Shown here: piece after piece, positions 46,141-54,591 of the stretch
How the letters are laid out: each line of letters opens with the position of its first letter
Numbering within the stretch: the stretch's first letter is position 1
Assembly (NCBI GenBank): GCA_900319075.1
Contig: ONMZ01000001.1
Location: forward strand, 97,261-161,260
DNA: 64,000 nt
Direction of reading: 5' to 3'
Source of the DNA: an uncultured Eubacteriales bacterium
GTDB taxonomy: Bacteria; Bacillota; Clostridia; Oscillospirales; Ruminococcaceae
Notes under the pieces: generated by a model
The model's database searches: none
The model's input: the letters and a program-made list of their open reading frames with translations, nothing else
What the model was told of the DNA's origin: nothing
Position numbers and translations under genes: made by a program

Positions 46141-47343
46141 TTACAATTTAAGAAGATTATAAATAAGCTTTTTAACGCCCATCAGCCAGTTCATTTTCTC
46201 GATATTGTCTTTAGCCACGATATTTACCGTACAAACCGGGCTATTATTGTACTCAAGGGTATATTGCACACAGACCTGTCCTTTTCTGACGGGAGCCGTG
46301 AGCGTTTCCGAAGTCTGTGAAACCTCTTTCAGCTGTGGGGATATGCCTCGTTTGATGATGACCAGAGGCCGGGTTTCCAGTTCAAGCTCGCATTCAAGCT
46401 TTTCTCCGCCTGTTACCGGGATGTTTTCAAGGAGTTTTTCCGGCACTTTGGGCACAAAGGTCTGAAACTCCTCTGATGCGGCCTTAAAAAGCTTTTTTAT
46501 ATCGTTATCACGTTTCTGCTTATCCGCACAGCCAAAAACCACTGCACAAAGCTTCATTCCGTTTTTATCCGCAGTAACACAGCCGCAGCTTCCGATCTTA
46601 TCCGAAGAAAAGGCTTTCATGCCGCTGACACCGCCGTAGGTCCTGACCAAAGTATTATTGTTCACAAGCTCTGCCTTACCGTTTCTGACCGTAGTGAGCC
46701 ATGTTTTCAAGTACGGAGCAAGAAAATCATATTTTTCAAGCTTTGTGCACAGTTTAGACAGATCGCCCGCTGTTGTAACATTTGCCGGATCTGTCCCTGT
46801 ACAGTCGGCATACACAGTTTTTCCCATTCCCAGGGATCTTGCTTTGGCATTCATATTTTCAACAAATCTCTGTTCGCTGCCTGAAACCCCTTCGGCAATA
46901 GTAACGGCTGCATCATTGGCGTTACCAACTGTGATCGCCTTGACAAGCTCATCGACTGATATTTTTTCGTTTATTTCCAGCCATATCTGCGGATCTTTAC
47001 AGCTGTTTGCACGGTTTGATACCGTGAATGTATCATTAAGGTCAATGTCTCCCCCTTGTATCTTTTCACAAAGCAGCAGCAAGGTCATGAGTTTGTTAAA
47101 ATGGAGCGATCGAAATACAGTATCTGCCTGTCTTTCGTAAAGTATCTTCCCTGTTTGCATCTCCACAAGTATAAAGCTCTTTGCAGTCACCCCGGAAACA
47201 TCCTGCTGCGGTGAAGTGGTTTTTAAAGCCTGCTCTGCGTTTTTTTCATCTGTGCCCGATGCGGACGTACCGATACAGAACAAATGGACCGAAATTGCAA
47301 GTACAACACAAATCAGATAAACAAATATTTTTCTTTTAAGCAT
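46141..47343 (-). CDS. DacF/PBP5-like D-Ala-D-Ala carboxypeptidase homologue with all active-site motifs altered
   Basis: 400 residues. A signal peptide or anchor (about 6-29) is followed by a peptidase S11 domain (about 50-280) and the C-terminal beta domain (about 300-380). A final amphipathic helix (WLMGVKKLIYNLL) would bind the membrane. The fold is that of low-mass penicillin-binding proteins that trim the stem peptide. However, the SxxK motif reads HFNK (81-84), SxN reads NAN (141-143), and KTG reads KAF (243-245). It should not be able to acylate penicillin or cleave D-Ala. It may work as a binding or scaffolding pseudo-enzyme. The gene is full length with no frameshift. Confidence 0.85.
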   Translation of the reverse strand: MLKRKIFVYLICVVLAISVHLFCIGTSASGTDEKNAEQALKTTSPQQDVSGVTAKSFILVEMQTGKILYERQADTVFRSLHFNKLMTLLLLCEKIQGGDIDLNDTFTVSNRANSCKDPQIWLEINEKISVDELVKAITVGNANDAAVTIAEGVSGSEQRFVENMNAKARSLGMGKTVYADCTGTDPANVTTAGDLSKLCTKLEKYDFLAPYLKTWLTTVRNGKAELVNNNTLVRTYGGVSGMKAFSSDKIGSCGCVTADKNGMKLCAVVFGCADKQKRDNDIKKLFKAASEEFQTFVPKVPEKLLENIPVTGGEKLECELELETRPLVIIKRGISPQLKEVSQTSETLTAPVRKGQVCVQYTLEYNNSPVCTVNIVAKDNIEKMNWLMGVKKLIYNLLKL

Positions 47344-47390
47344 AAGGACAGCCTCCGTTTCTTAAACAATACTATGTTTAAACGGAGGCT
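47344..47390 (-). promoter_or_regulatory. Hairpin containing the ribosome binding site of the DacF-like gene
   Basis: GCCTCCGTTT (47351-47360) and AAACGGAGGC (47380-47389) form a perfect 10-base stem, with AAACA/TGTTT pairing inside. On the minus strand the downstream arm contains GGAGG, 8 bases before the ATG. There is no U-run, so it is a poor terminator. It could hide the ribosome site. Confidence 0.6.
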
Positions 47391-47408
47391 GATATGTTTA
47401 TTTTATAT

Positions 47409-48854
47409 TCAGTAGCCTATGAGCCAGTCATACATTTCCTGGTATTTTACAGCTGATGCCTGCCATGAGAAATCCTTTGACATTCCAGCCTTGATTATCT
47501 CGTTCCATTCATCACGTCTATCATCAAAAATGTATTTGGCAAACATTACTGTATTGTACATTTCGTGTGCGTTGTAATTTGCAAATGAAAATCCCGTTCC
47601 GGTATGTTCAAACTGATTATACGGCTCGACGGTATCTCTGAGACCTCCCGTTTCACGCACGATAGGAACTGTACCGTATCTGAGGGACATAAGCTGAGAA
47701 AGTCCGCATGGCTCAAACAGAGAAGGCATAAGAAAAGCATCTGCGGATGCGTATATCCTGTGGCTGAGAGCGTTGCTGTAATAGATATTGGCCGAGACCT
47801 GACCGGGGAATCGTCCGGCAAACCACCTGAACATATCCTCGTATTTTCCGTCTCCTGTACCAAGAACGGCAAACTGTATGCCCTGCTGGCACATTTTTTC
47901 CATCATATAAGCAATAAGGTCAAAGCCTTTCTGGTCTGTCAATCTGCTGACGATACCAAGCATAAAGCGGTCGTTATTGATCTCCAGCCCGAGTTCTTCC
48001 TGAAGCGCCCGCTTATTGTGCACCTTCTTTTCAACCACATTCTTGACGCTGTATTTAACATTGATAAGCTTATCCTTGCTTGGATCATACTCATCATAAT
48101 CTATACCGTTAACGATACCTCGCAGGTCATTCTTCCTTGCTCTCATAAGCCCGTCAAGACCCTCTCCGTAAAAAGCAGTCTTGATCTCCTCGGCGTATGT
48201 ATTGCTTACGGTGGTGATAGCATCGGCATATACAAGTCCGCCTTTGAGCATATTTCCGTCAATGCCTGTCCTGAGTTTATCAATGGAGAAATAATAATCG
48301 GAAAGGCCGGAAAGCCATTTTATTCTGTCAACATTGTCATTGCCCTGGAATTTAAGATTATGTATGGTCATTACTGTTTTTATGCCGCGATAAAACTCTC
48401 CGCCCTGGAAGCTGTCATGGAGAAATACAGGTATAAGACCTGCCTGCCAGTCATGACAATGGATCACATCAGGTCTGAAATCTATGAGAGGAAGAGCAGA
48501 CAAAACCGCTCTGTCAAAGAAGATAAATCTCTCAATGTCCCAGTGATGCTCAAGGTAAGGCTTATCTCCGCAGAAATAATACTCATTATCAAGGAAATAG
48601 AAGATAACGCCCTCATATTCCATTTTCAGCACGCCCACATATCTGCTTTGACCGTCGTAATCCATATAGAAGTGGGTGACATATTCAAGCTGATCTTTCC
48701 ACTTACTGTCCATGCACATATATTTGGGTATAAAAACACGGCAGTCATAGTATCTTTTGTCAAAACACTTTGGCAAAGAACCTACAACGTCAGCAAGACC
48801 TCCTGTTTTAATGAAGGGAACGCACTCGGATGAAACAAACAACATATTTTTCAT
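47409..48854 (-). CDS. glgA: Glycogen (starch) synthase
   Basis: 481 residues, GT5 family. It extends alpha-1,4-glucan from ADP-glucose. The N-terminal KTGGLADVVGSLPK is the ADP-glucose binding motif. HCHDWQAGLIPV, MTIHNLKFQG and PSLFEPCGLSQLMSLRYGT are family signatures. Other glg genes are not in the window. It is read from a clear promoter and followed by the hairpin before the DacF-like gene. Confidence 0.96.
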   Translation of the reverse strand: MKNMLFVSSECVPFIKTGGLADVVGSLPKCFDKRYYDCRVFIPKYMCMDSKWKDQLEYVTHFYMDYDGQSRYVGVLKMEYEGVIFYFLDNEYYFCGDKPYLEHHWDIERFIFFDRAVLSALPLIDFRPDVIHCHDWQAGLIPVFLHDSFQGGEFYRGIKTVMTIHNLKFQGNDNVDRIKWLSGLSDYYFSIDKLRTGIDGNMLKGGLVYADAITTVSNTYAEEIKTAFYGEGLDGLMRARKNDLRGIVNGIDYDEYDPSKDKLINVKYSVKNVVEKKVHNKRALQEELGLEINNDRFMLGIVSRLTDQKGFDLIAYMMEKMCQQGIQFAVLGTGDGKYEDMFRWFAGRFPGQVSANIYYSNALSHRIYASADAFLMPSLFEPCGLSQLMSLRYGTVPIVRETGGLRDTVEPYNQFEHTGTGFSFANYNAHEMYNTVMFAKYIFDDRRDEWNEIIKAGMSKDFSWQASAVKYQEMYDWLIGY

Positions 48855-48923
48855 AGTTAAAATGTCCTTTCATTCATTATGTAGTGAGCAAGTTACAAAA
48901 CCGTGCTCAATCACATTTACATC

Positions 48924-48952
48924 ATTATATCACTTTAACACAAAAACGTCAA
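48924..48952 (-). promoter_or_regulatory. Promoter of glgA
   Basis: On the minus strand TTGACG (48952-48947) and TATAAT (48929-48924) are 17 bases apart, leaving a leader of about 65 bases. Confidence 0.88.
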
Positions 48953-48974
48953 CACATTTCTGATTATTTTATAT

Positions 48975-49016
48975 GAAATATGCAAAAGCACCGTAAAGCA
49001 AAAAACTTTACGGCGC
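48975..49016 (-). terminator. Terminator after dpaB
   Basis: CCGTAAAG pairs with CTTTACGG, extended by flanking GC pairs, around a loop of seven bases. TGCTTTTGC follows on the minus strand. It lies just after the dpaB stop. Confidence 0.85.
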
Positions 49017-49021
49017 TTAAT

Positions 49022-49600
49022 TCAAAGTATGACCGGCTGAAGCTGTTTCCTATGAAGGGCAGCTTCGATCGTTTCAGGCAAAAGATCAAAATCCGCAACT
49101 ATGGAATTTGGCTTTTTTTCGTAATCATCCTGTTTGTAGGGGACAAAATAATAATTTTTTAAATTTTGCAGCATTCCGATATTCTTGGCGCAGCCTGCAA
49201 GGGCATCGTTCGTTGAAACAGCTATAACGACCGGACCGGCGTTTCTAAGGTGGCTTTTTACAGCCATCGTTACAGGTGTATCGGTTATTCCCAGCGCAAG
49301 TTTTGCAAGAGTATTTGCTGTGCAGGGCGCAACGACCATTATATCGCACATTTTCTTAGGTCCTATCGGTTCGGCATCAACGATCGTTTTTATCACGCTT
49401 GTGCCGGCTATCTTTTCAAAACGGGCAGCGATCTCACGGGCATTGCCAAAGCGTGTATCAAGCCCGGCAGAATTATATGACATAACAGGGATAAGCTTTG
49501 CACCCATTTTAACAAGTTCACCGGCTGCTTTGAAAGATTTTTCAAAAGTACAGAATGAACCGCAGATACAATAGCCCACCCTAATGCCTTCAAAGGTCAT
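49022..49600 (-). CDS. dpaB: Dipicolinate synthase subunit B
   Basis: 192 residues, flavoprotein fold. GYCICGSFCTFEKS at the N-terminus and CDIMVVAPCTANTLAKLALGI are the flavoprotein (SpoVFB) signatures. With DpaA it oxidises dihydrodipicolinate to dipicolinate, the calcium chelator of spore cores. It overlaps the end of dpaA by 11 bases. Its presence argues that the organism makes, or recently made, endospores. Confidence 0.95.
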   Translation of the reverse strand: MTFEGIRVGYCICGSFCTFEKSFKAAGELVKMGAKLIPVMSYNSAGLDTRFGNAREIAARFEKIAGTSVIKTIVDAEPIGPKKMCDIMVVAPCTANTLAKLALGITDTPVTMAVKSHLRNAGPVVIAVSTNDALAGCAKNIGMLQNLKNYYFVPYKQDDYEKKPNSIVADFDLLPETIEAALHRKQLQPVIL

Positions 49601-50456
49601 CGTTTTCTCTCCTTTCGGTAATTATGTTCCTGACAGTATCGGCAATTATCTTTCCGGACGAACCGGGTGCATATTTCCCGGGTATTGCAAGGGCGTGTAT
49701 ATATCTTTTTCCAAGCCTCTCAACAGCCTGCTTATCTGCACCGCCATCTGCGGATGCAAGATCAATGAGCACCGCCTTGCTGTCCAGCTTTTCAAGCTGT
49801 TTTTCTCCGAATATAACGGCAGGAACCGTATTTATGACAATATTGTAATTTTCTATCTCCTTATCAAGCATATTCAGTCTGACAGGGTCATAGCCGTTAA
49901 CTGCTGCCTCTGCAAGCCGGGCAGTATTTCTTGCTGCAATACTTACTTTGGATCCAAGGGCTGAAAAAACTTTTGCACAGCACTTTGCAACTCTGCCATA
50001 TCCGGTTATAAGGACCTTTGTGTCGCAAATATCTATAATAAGCTCCTGCATAGCAATGAAAAGTGCGCCCTCTGCGGTTGGTACACAGTTTTTTATCACA
50101 AGCTCCTCGCAGGAATAATAATCACAGACCTCAAATCCCTTTGATTTAAAATAATCACATACGGCTCCTGTCATTCTTCCTCCGAGGACAAGAGCATTGT
50201 TTTTTAAACAACCTATCAGACTGTCAAAGGGGATATCACCTTGTGCAGAGGGGACATAAAAGCCGCCGTCACGCATTATGGGCAGCAGGAGTATGTTGGC
50301 CTTTTCATTCATAGCTTTGAGATCCGAAAGAATGATCGTATCTCCGCTTTTTCCGCAGGAGGCATAAGAATAGACCTTCCACACCCTTGAAAGCTCTTCA
50401 CAGGCATACACCATCCTATTGTCTCCGCCAACACTCAAGATCACTGTTTTATCCAT
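49590..50456 (-). CDS. dpaA: Dipicolinate synthase subunit A
   Basis: 288 residues. It has a Rossmann fold with KVLITGYGRVAKCCAKVFSALG near the middle (about 150-170), and a N-terminal SVGGDNRMVYACEEL motif. It is the NAD(P)-binding partner of DpaB in dipicolinate synthesis. GCGGAGGCG precedes the ATG. In Bacillus the genes are expressed in the mother cell late in sporulation; here they form a two-gene unit with no asd or dap genes attached. Confidence 0.95.
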   Translation of the reverse strand: MDKTVILSVGGDNRMVYACEELSRVWKVYSYASCGKSGDTIILSDLKAMNEKANILLLPIMRDGGFYVPSAQGDIPFDSLIGCLKNNALVLGGRMTGAVCDYFKSKGFEVCDYYSCEELVIKNCVPTAEGALFIAMQELIIDICDTKVLITGYGRVAKCCAKVFSALGSKVSIAARNTARLAEAAVNGYDPVRLNMLDKEIENYNIVINTVPAVIFGEKQLEKLDSKAVLIDLASADGGADKQAVERLGKRYIHALAIPGKYAPGSSGKIIADTVRNIITERRENDDL

Positions 50457-50514
50457 ATTTACGCCTCCGCATGGTTGTTTTTTATATTATTGTTCAGCAC
50501 CTGTCTATGCTTAA

Positions 50515-50530
50515 ATTATATGCCATTGAA
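50515..50530 (-). promoter_or_regulatory. Possible mother-cell type -10 element before dpaA
   Basis: On the minus strand CATATAAT lies about 65 bases upstream of dpaA. It resembles the CATA-containing -10 of sigma-E/sigma-K promoters. I could not find a convincing -35 at the right distance, so this is a weak call. Confidence 0.3.
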
Positions 50531-50640
50531 GGGCGTTATGTTAAAAGTTAAGGGTGCTCAAAAAAATAATAATGTACAGTTTGTAGAAAATCAATTATAA
50601 AATTTGTTCATATTAACGAAAAGAATTTTATAAAAATCTA

Positions 50641-50669
50641 TTGTAAAGATAGTTCAAATAGTATATAAT
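50641..50669 (+). promoter_or_regulatory. Promoter of the EF-G-like gene
   Basis: TTGTAA (50641-50646) and TATAAT (50664-50669) are 17 bases apart. Transcription would start near 50676, which supports a downstream translation start at 50775. Confidence 0.82.
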
Positions 50670-50774
50670 TAACCTATGCGGACACTCATTTTTGTATATT
50701 TGTTACATATCCGCAAATATTCACATGGACACGGTCAAACGAAACTGTCCGAAGACACGATTGGAGAGATTAAA

Positions 50775-52856
50775 TTGAAAAACTATGACAGCACCAAGAT
50801 CAAGAACATTGCCATTGCAGGTCATGCAGGTTCAGGTAAGACATCACTTACAGAGGCATTACTATACAAAAGCGGAACTATTGACAGACTGGGAAAGGTT
50901 ACTGACGGCAACACCGTTTCAGACTTCAGCCCTGACGAAATAGCAAGAAAGACCTCGGTCTATACCTCCCTTACAACAATGGAAACAGGTGAGTTCAAAG
51001 TAAATATGCTTGACACGCCGGGACTTTTTGACTACGAAGGGGAAATGATCGAGGGTATTTATGCAAGCGGATGTGTACTTATAACCGTTTCAGCAAAATC
51101 AGGCGTAAAGGTAGGCACACATAAAGCATACGACTGTGCGAAAAAATACAACAAGCCTACAATGTTTGTAGTAACAAAGCTTGACGATATTAACGCAAAC
51201 TTCAATAACGTTCTTACACAGCTCAAAGCAGAGTTCGGTCCGACTGTATGTCCGGTGGTTGTTCCTGTAATAGCTGACAGAAAGATCGTTTCATATGTTA
51301 ACCTCATTGAGATGCAGGCATATAAGTATGTTGACGGTAAGGCAGAGCCGACCGATATGCCTACCGCAGAGATCGCAGAAAACATGGAATACCGTATCGA
51401 CGGACTTGTTGAGGCAGTTTCCGAGGCTGTTGCAGAGACAGATGAGGCATTGTTTGAAAAGTTCTTCTCCGGTGAAGCTTTTACCCAGAAAGAGCTGACA
51501 GACGGTATTCATAAGGGCATGAACAGCGGTGCTATAACTCCTGTTGTATGCGTATCCAGCACCGATCTTTCCGGCGTTGATATGCTTCTCAAAGAGATCG
51601 ACCTGCTGCTTCCTCCGCCCTCTGAAAAGGATGCAATGGTGGGTGAGGATGCAAACGGAGAGCTTGTTGAGGTCGAGTGTAATGAAAACGATCCGCTTAC
51701 TGCCTTTGTATTCAAAACAGTCGCTGACCCGTTTGTCGGAAAGATGTCATTCATGAAAGTATTTTCAGGCAGCATCGCACCTAACAGATCTGTTGTCAAC
51801 GCCACAACAGGAAGCACAGAAAAGGTCGGCAAGCTTGTTTCGCTTCTTGGAAAGAAACAGACCGACGTTGCACAGGCAGGCTGCGGAGATATCGTAGTTG
51901 CACTGAAAATGAACATAAATACAAACGATACTATATGTGACGCAGCAAGGGTCGTAAAGTTCCCTGCAATGGAATTCCCCAAGCCAAGCTACAAGATGGC
52001 AGTCAAAGCCGCTTCACAGGGAGACGAAAGCAAGATCAGCAATGCGATCTCAAGGATCCTTGAAGAGGACAAGACAGTTACCTACGAGCAGGATCCGGAC
52101 ACTCTGGAACAGATAATAAGCACACTTGGCGGCGTTCATCTGGATTCTATCATATGCAAACTGAGCAACAGCTTCGGTGTGGACGTAAATATCTCTGTGC
52201 CGAAGATCGCATACAGAGAGACCATAAGAAAGAAAGTTAAGGTTCAGGGCCGTCATAAGAAGCAGTCCGGCGGTCACGGACAGTACGGTGATGTATGGAT
52301 CGAGTTTGAGCCATGTGTTTCGGATGAGCTTATATTTGAGGAAAAGGTATTCGGCGGCGCTGTTCCAAAGAACTTCTTCCCTGCGGTAGAAAAGGGACTT
52401 CAGGAAAGCATCAAAAAGGGTGTACTTGCCGGCTTCCCGGTAGTTGGTCTGAAGGCTATACTGGTTGACGGTTCCTACCACCCTGTTGACAGCTCGGAAA
52501 TGGCATTTAAAATGGCTGCAAGCATAGCTTATAAGGAAGGCATGAGACTTGCTGATCCTGTATTGCTTGAACCGATCGGAGCGCTGAACGTTCTTGTACC
52601 GGACGACAACACAGGCGACATTATGGGCGAGCTTAACAAGAGGCGAGGCAGAGTTCTTGGAATGAACCCGTCTGAAAAGGCCGGTCTGACCGAGGTAGTT
52701 GCAGAAGTTCCAATGGCTGAAATGTCCGATTTCACAATGTATCTGAGACAGACTACTCAGGGCAGAGGATCATACACCTTTGAAAAGGTACGCTATGAAC
52801 AGCTCCCTGCTAACCTGTTTGCTGATGTAATTGCGAAAAACGCTATGAGCGACTGA
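50775..52856 (+). CDS. EF-G-like translation factor GTPase
   Basis: About 693 residues. The G domain has AGHAGSGKTSL (G1), DTPGLFDYEGE (G3) and TKLDD (G4). Domains II-V follow with RKKVKVQGRHKKQSGGHGQYGD and a C-terminal RGRVLGM segment. True EF-G has DTPGH and NKxD; here the catalytic-type His is Leu and Asn is Thr, typical of the EF-G-like paralogue group. It may act in ribosome recycling or another step, not general elongation. The TTG start has GGAGAG 6 bases upstream. The ATG at 50676 sits at the expected transcript start and is unlikely. Confidence 0.9.
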   Translation: MKNYDSTKIKNIAIAGHAGSGKTSLTEALLYKSGTIDRLGKVTDGNTVSDFSPDEIARKTSVYTSLTTMETGEFKVNMLDTPGLFDYEGEMIEGIYASGCVLITVSAKSGVKVGTHKAYDCAKKYNKPTMFVVTKLDDINANFNNVLTQLKAEFGPTVCPVVVPVIADRKIVSYVNLIEMQAYKYVDGKAEPTDMPTAEIAENMEYRIDGLVEAVSEAVAETDEALFEKFFSGEAFTQKELTDGIHKGMNSGAITPVVCVSSTDLSGVDMLLKEIDLLLPPPSEKDAMVGEDANGELVEVECNENDPLTAFVFKTVADPFVGKMSFMKVFSGSIAPNRSVVNATTGSTEKVGKLVSLLGKKQTDVAQAGCGDIVVALKMNINTNDTICDAARVVKFPAMEFPKPSYKMAVKAASQGDESKISNAISRILEEDKTVTYEQDPDTLEQIISTLGGVHLDSIICKLSNSFGVDVNISVPKIAYRETIRKKVKVQGRHKKQSGGHGQYGDVWIEFEPCVSDELIFEEKVFGGAVPKNFFPAVEKGLQESIKKGVLAGFPVVGLKAILVDGSYHPVDSSEMAFKMAASIAYKEGMRLADPVLLEPIGALNVLVPDDNTGDIMGELNKRRGRVLGMNPSEKAGLTEVVAEVPMAEMSDFTMYLRQTTQGRGSYTFEKVRYEQLPANLFADVIAKNAMSD

Positions 52857-52861
52857 TAATA

Positions 52862-52912
52862 AAAACAAAAGAAGAGAGGTTTTTTCCGCACGAAAAAGCC
52901 TCTCTTTTTTTG
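52862..52912. terminator. Bidirectional terminator after the EF-G-like gene
   Basis: AGAGAGG pairs with CCTCTCT, extended by TTTTTTC/GAAAAA, then TTTTTTTG on the plus strand. The left flank AAAAACAAAAG gives a U-run on the minus strand. It serves both the EF-G-like gene and the PHP gene. Confidence 0.9.
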
Positions 52913-52916
52913 TGTT

Positions 52917-53789
52917 TTATAATGTTATAAATTGCGGTTTGTGCTGTTTGAAATAGGCAGCATACTTAAACCCGCAGTTCTTTGCGATCTGAGCGCCAAT
53001 ATCTATTCCCTGCCCCACATTCGCAGCACAGTGGGCATCTGAGCCCAGAGAGATGATCTCTCCACCGATATCCTTATACAGCCTTACAAGCTCCTCATCC
53101 GGCATAGTGTCGTTCAGATCGTTGAACAGACCCGACGTATTGATCTCAATGCCTTTGCCGGAAGCGATAACAGTTTTGAATATCTCAGCGCAGATATCAC
53201 GGTATTTTGACAGATCAACATTGATCTTATATTTTCCGCAGATATACCTGAGCGGATAAGTAAGATGTGAAAGAATATCAAAACCGCCCCATCTGCACAT
53301 TTCAAGCACTTGTTCAAAATAATCATCAAGCAGATCTTTTATCTCAAGGCTGCTCATTTTATCATATTCAAGATAATAAAAATCAGGCATACCCTTGTTG
53401 TTATGCAGCGAGCCCAGAATAAAATCCAGCTGCGGTTCGCCTGTCAGCTGCTCGGCGATCTCAGGTGCCTGAAGCGGCTGTCCAAGCTCTGCTCCGTGGA
53501 TAAATTCAAAGCCCTCATAGTGCTTTTGCTTCAGTTCAGCCATTCTCTCCAGACTTTTTTCATAAAACTCTTTACAATTATACATAAGTATATCGTCTTT
53601 ATCAGCCGTTTTGACGTCGATCCAATAATGCTCGGGTCTGAACCATGTATTACACTCACAGTGATCGGTCACAGCAAGCACTTTCAGCCCCAACCGGATC
53701 GCTTTGTCTATAAGCAGAGCCGGATCGTCTTTCCCGTCCGGTGAAAACATACAATGGGTATGACAGTCCAAAAGACCTTTTACATTCAC
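52917..53789 (-). CDS. PHP-domain phosphatase, histidinol-phosphatase (HisJ/HisK) type
   Basis: 290 residues. LLDCHTHCMFSPDG and AVTDHCECN supply the first PHP metal ligands; FIHGAELGQPLQ, GGFDILSHLTYP and SLGSDAHCA supply the rest. The length and order fit PHP-type histidinol phosphatases. That would fill a step missing from the his operon, though similar PHP proteins can have other phosphate substrates. It ends a four-gene minus-strand run behind a TIM-barrel protein. Confidence 0.85.
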   Translation of the reverse strand: MNVKGLLDCHTHCMFSPDGKDDPALLIDKAIRLGLKVLAVTDHCECNTWFRPEHYWIDVKTADKDDILMYNCKEFYEKSLERMAELKQKHYEGFEFIHGAELGQPLQAPEIAEQLTGEPQLDFILGSLHNNKGMPDFYYLEYDKMSSLEIKDLLDDYFEQVLEMCRWGGFDILSHLTYPLRYICGKYKINVDLSKYRDICAEIFKTVIASGKGIEINTSGLFNDLNDTMPDEELVRLYKDIGGEIISLGSDAHCAANVGQGIDIGAQIAKNCGFKYAAYFKQHKPQFITL

Positions 53790-53793
53790 CTTA

Positions 53794-54567
53794 TCACCCC
53801 TGTCTCATTTCAAACAGCTTCACGGCGGCTGAAAAAGCTTTGTCAAGGAACTGTTCGTCGGAAAGGTCGTTATACATATCCGTTCTGTTACGCATGACCT
53901 CAAGGGCGATTATCCCGTAAAAGTCAAGCTTTTTAAGTTTAGCAATAAACTTGCTGTAATCTATATTACCGTCAAAAGGTATTATATGCTGATCCGCTGT
54001 ACCGTCGTTATCGTGTATGTGGAGAGTTTTAAGTCTGTCGCCGTATTTTGCAAGCACGTCGCTGCCTTTTGAAAAGCAGTTTTCATGTCCCACGTCATAG
54101 CAAAGCTTAACGTTTGTATCATCGCACTCACCAAAAATAACATCAAGGTATTCAGGGCGTTCAATATTTTCAAATGCAAGCTCAACATCCATGCTCTTGG
54201 CATATCTTATCAAGCCCTTGAAATACGTTTTTCCGCAATTGCTGACAGCAGGCGGTTCGGTGGTATCTGTGGGATGGACAACAAGGGTTTTTATGGCAAA
54301 ATTGTGACATGAATCAATAGCACCGTGAAGCTTGATAAGGCTATCCATCGGTCTTTCATCAGTCCACAGATCATTCATCATGTGGAAAGGAGCGTGTACG
54401 CTCTCGATCCTCAAACCATTCTCTTTCACACACAAAAGCTCATCCTGAAAAACATCGCTCCCGTTCCATGTCATAATAACACTTTTAAATCCGGCTTTTT
54501 TAATAAGCCTGATACGCTCCTCAAAGGGAGTTGTTTTCGTATAGTTAGTATTAACCGCAAGGATCAA
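53794..54567 (-). CDS. Sugar phosphate isomerase/epimerase family TIM-barrel protein
   Basis: About 257 residues of the AP-endonuclease-2-like barrel. VVHPTDT, ELAFENIERP, KLCYDVGHENCF, LHIHDNDG and IALEV carry metal-binding His/Glu/Asp residues. Such proteins isomerise sugars or inositols; the substrate is unknown. I favour the TTG at 54567, which is 9 bases after GGAGG; a GTG at 54576 overlaps that site. It lies between UPF0210 and the PHP phosphatase. Confidence 0.85.
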   Translation of the reverse strand: MILAVNTNYTKTTPFEERIRLIKKAGFKSVIMTWNGSDVFQDELLCVKENGLRIESVHAPFHMMNDLWTDERPMDSLIKLHGAIDSCHNFAIKTLVVHPTDTTEPPAVSNCGKTYFKGLIRYAKSMDVELAFENIERPEYLDVIFGECDDTNVKLCYDVGHENCFSKGSDVLAKYGDRLKTLHIHDNDGTADQHIIPFDGNIDYSKFIAKLKKLDFYGIIALEVMRNRTDMYNDLSDEQFLDKAFSAAVKLFEMRQG

Positions 54568-54591
54568 AACAGTCACCCTCCAATCAGGATA

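Noticed and set aside
47604-48833. A plus-strand open frame of 409 codons opposite glgA
   Set aside because: glgA on the minus strand is unmistakable; the antisense frame has no family match and is explained by codon bias.
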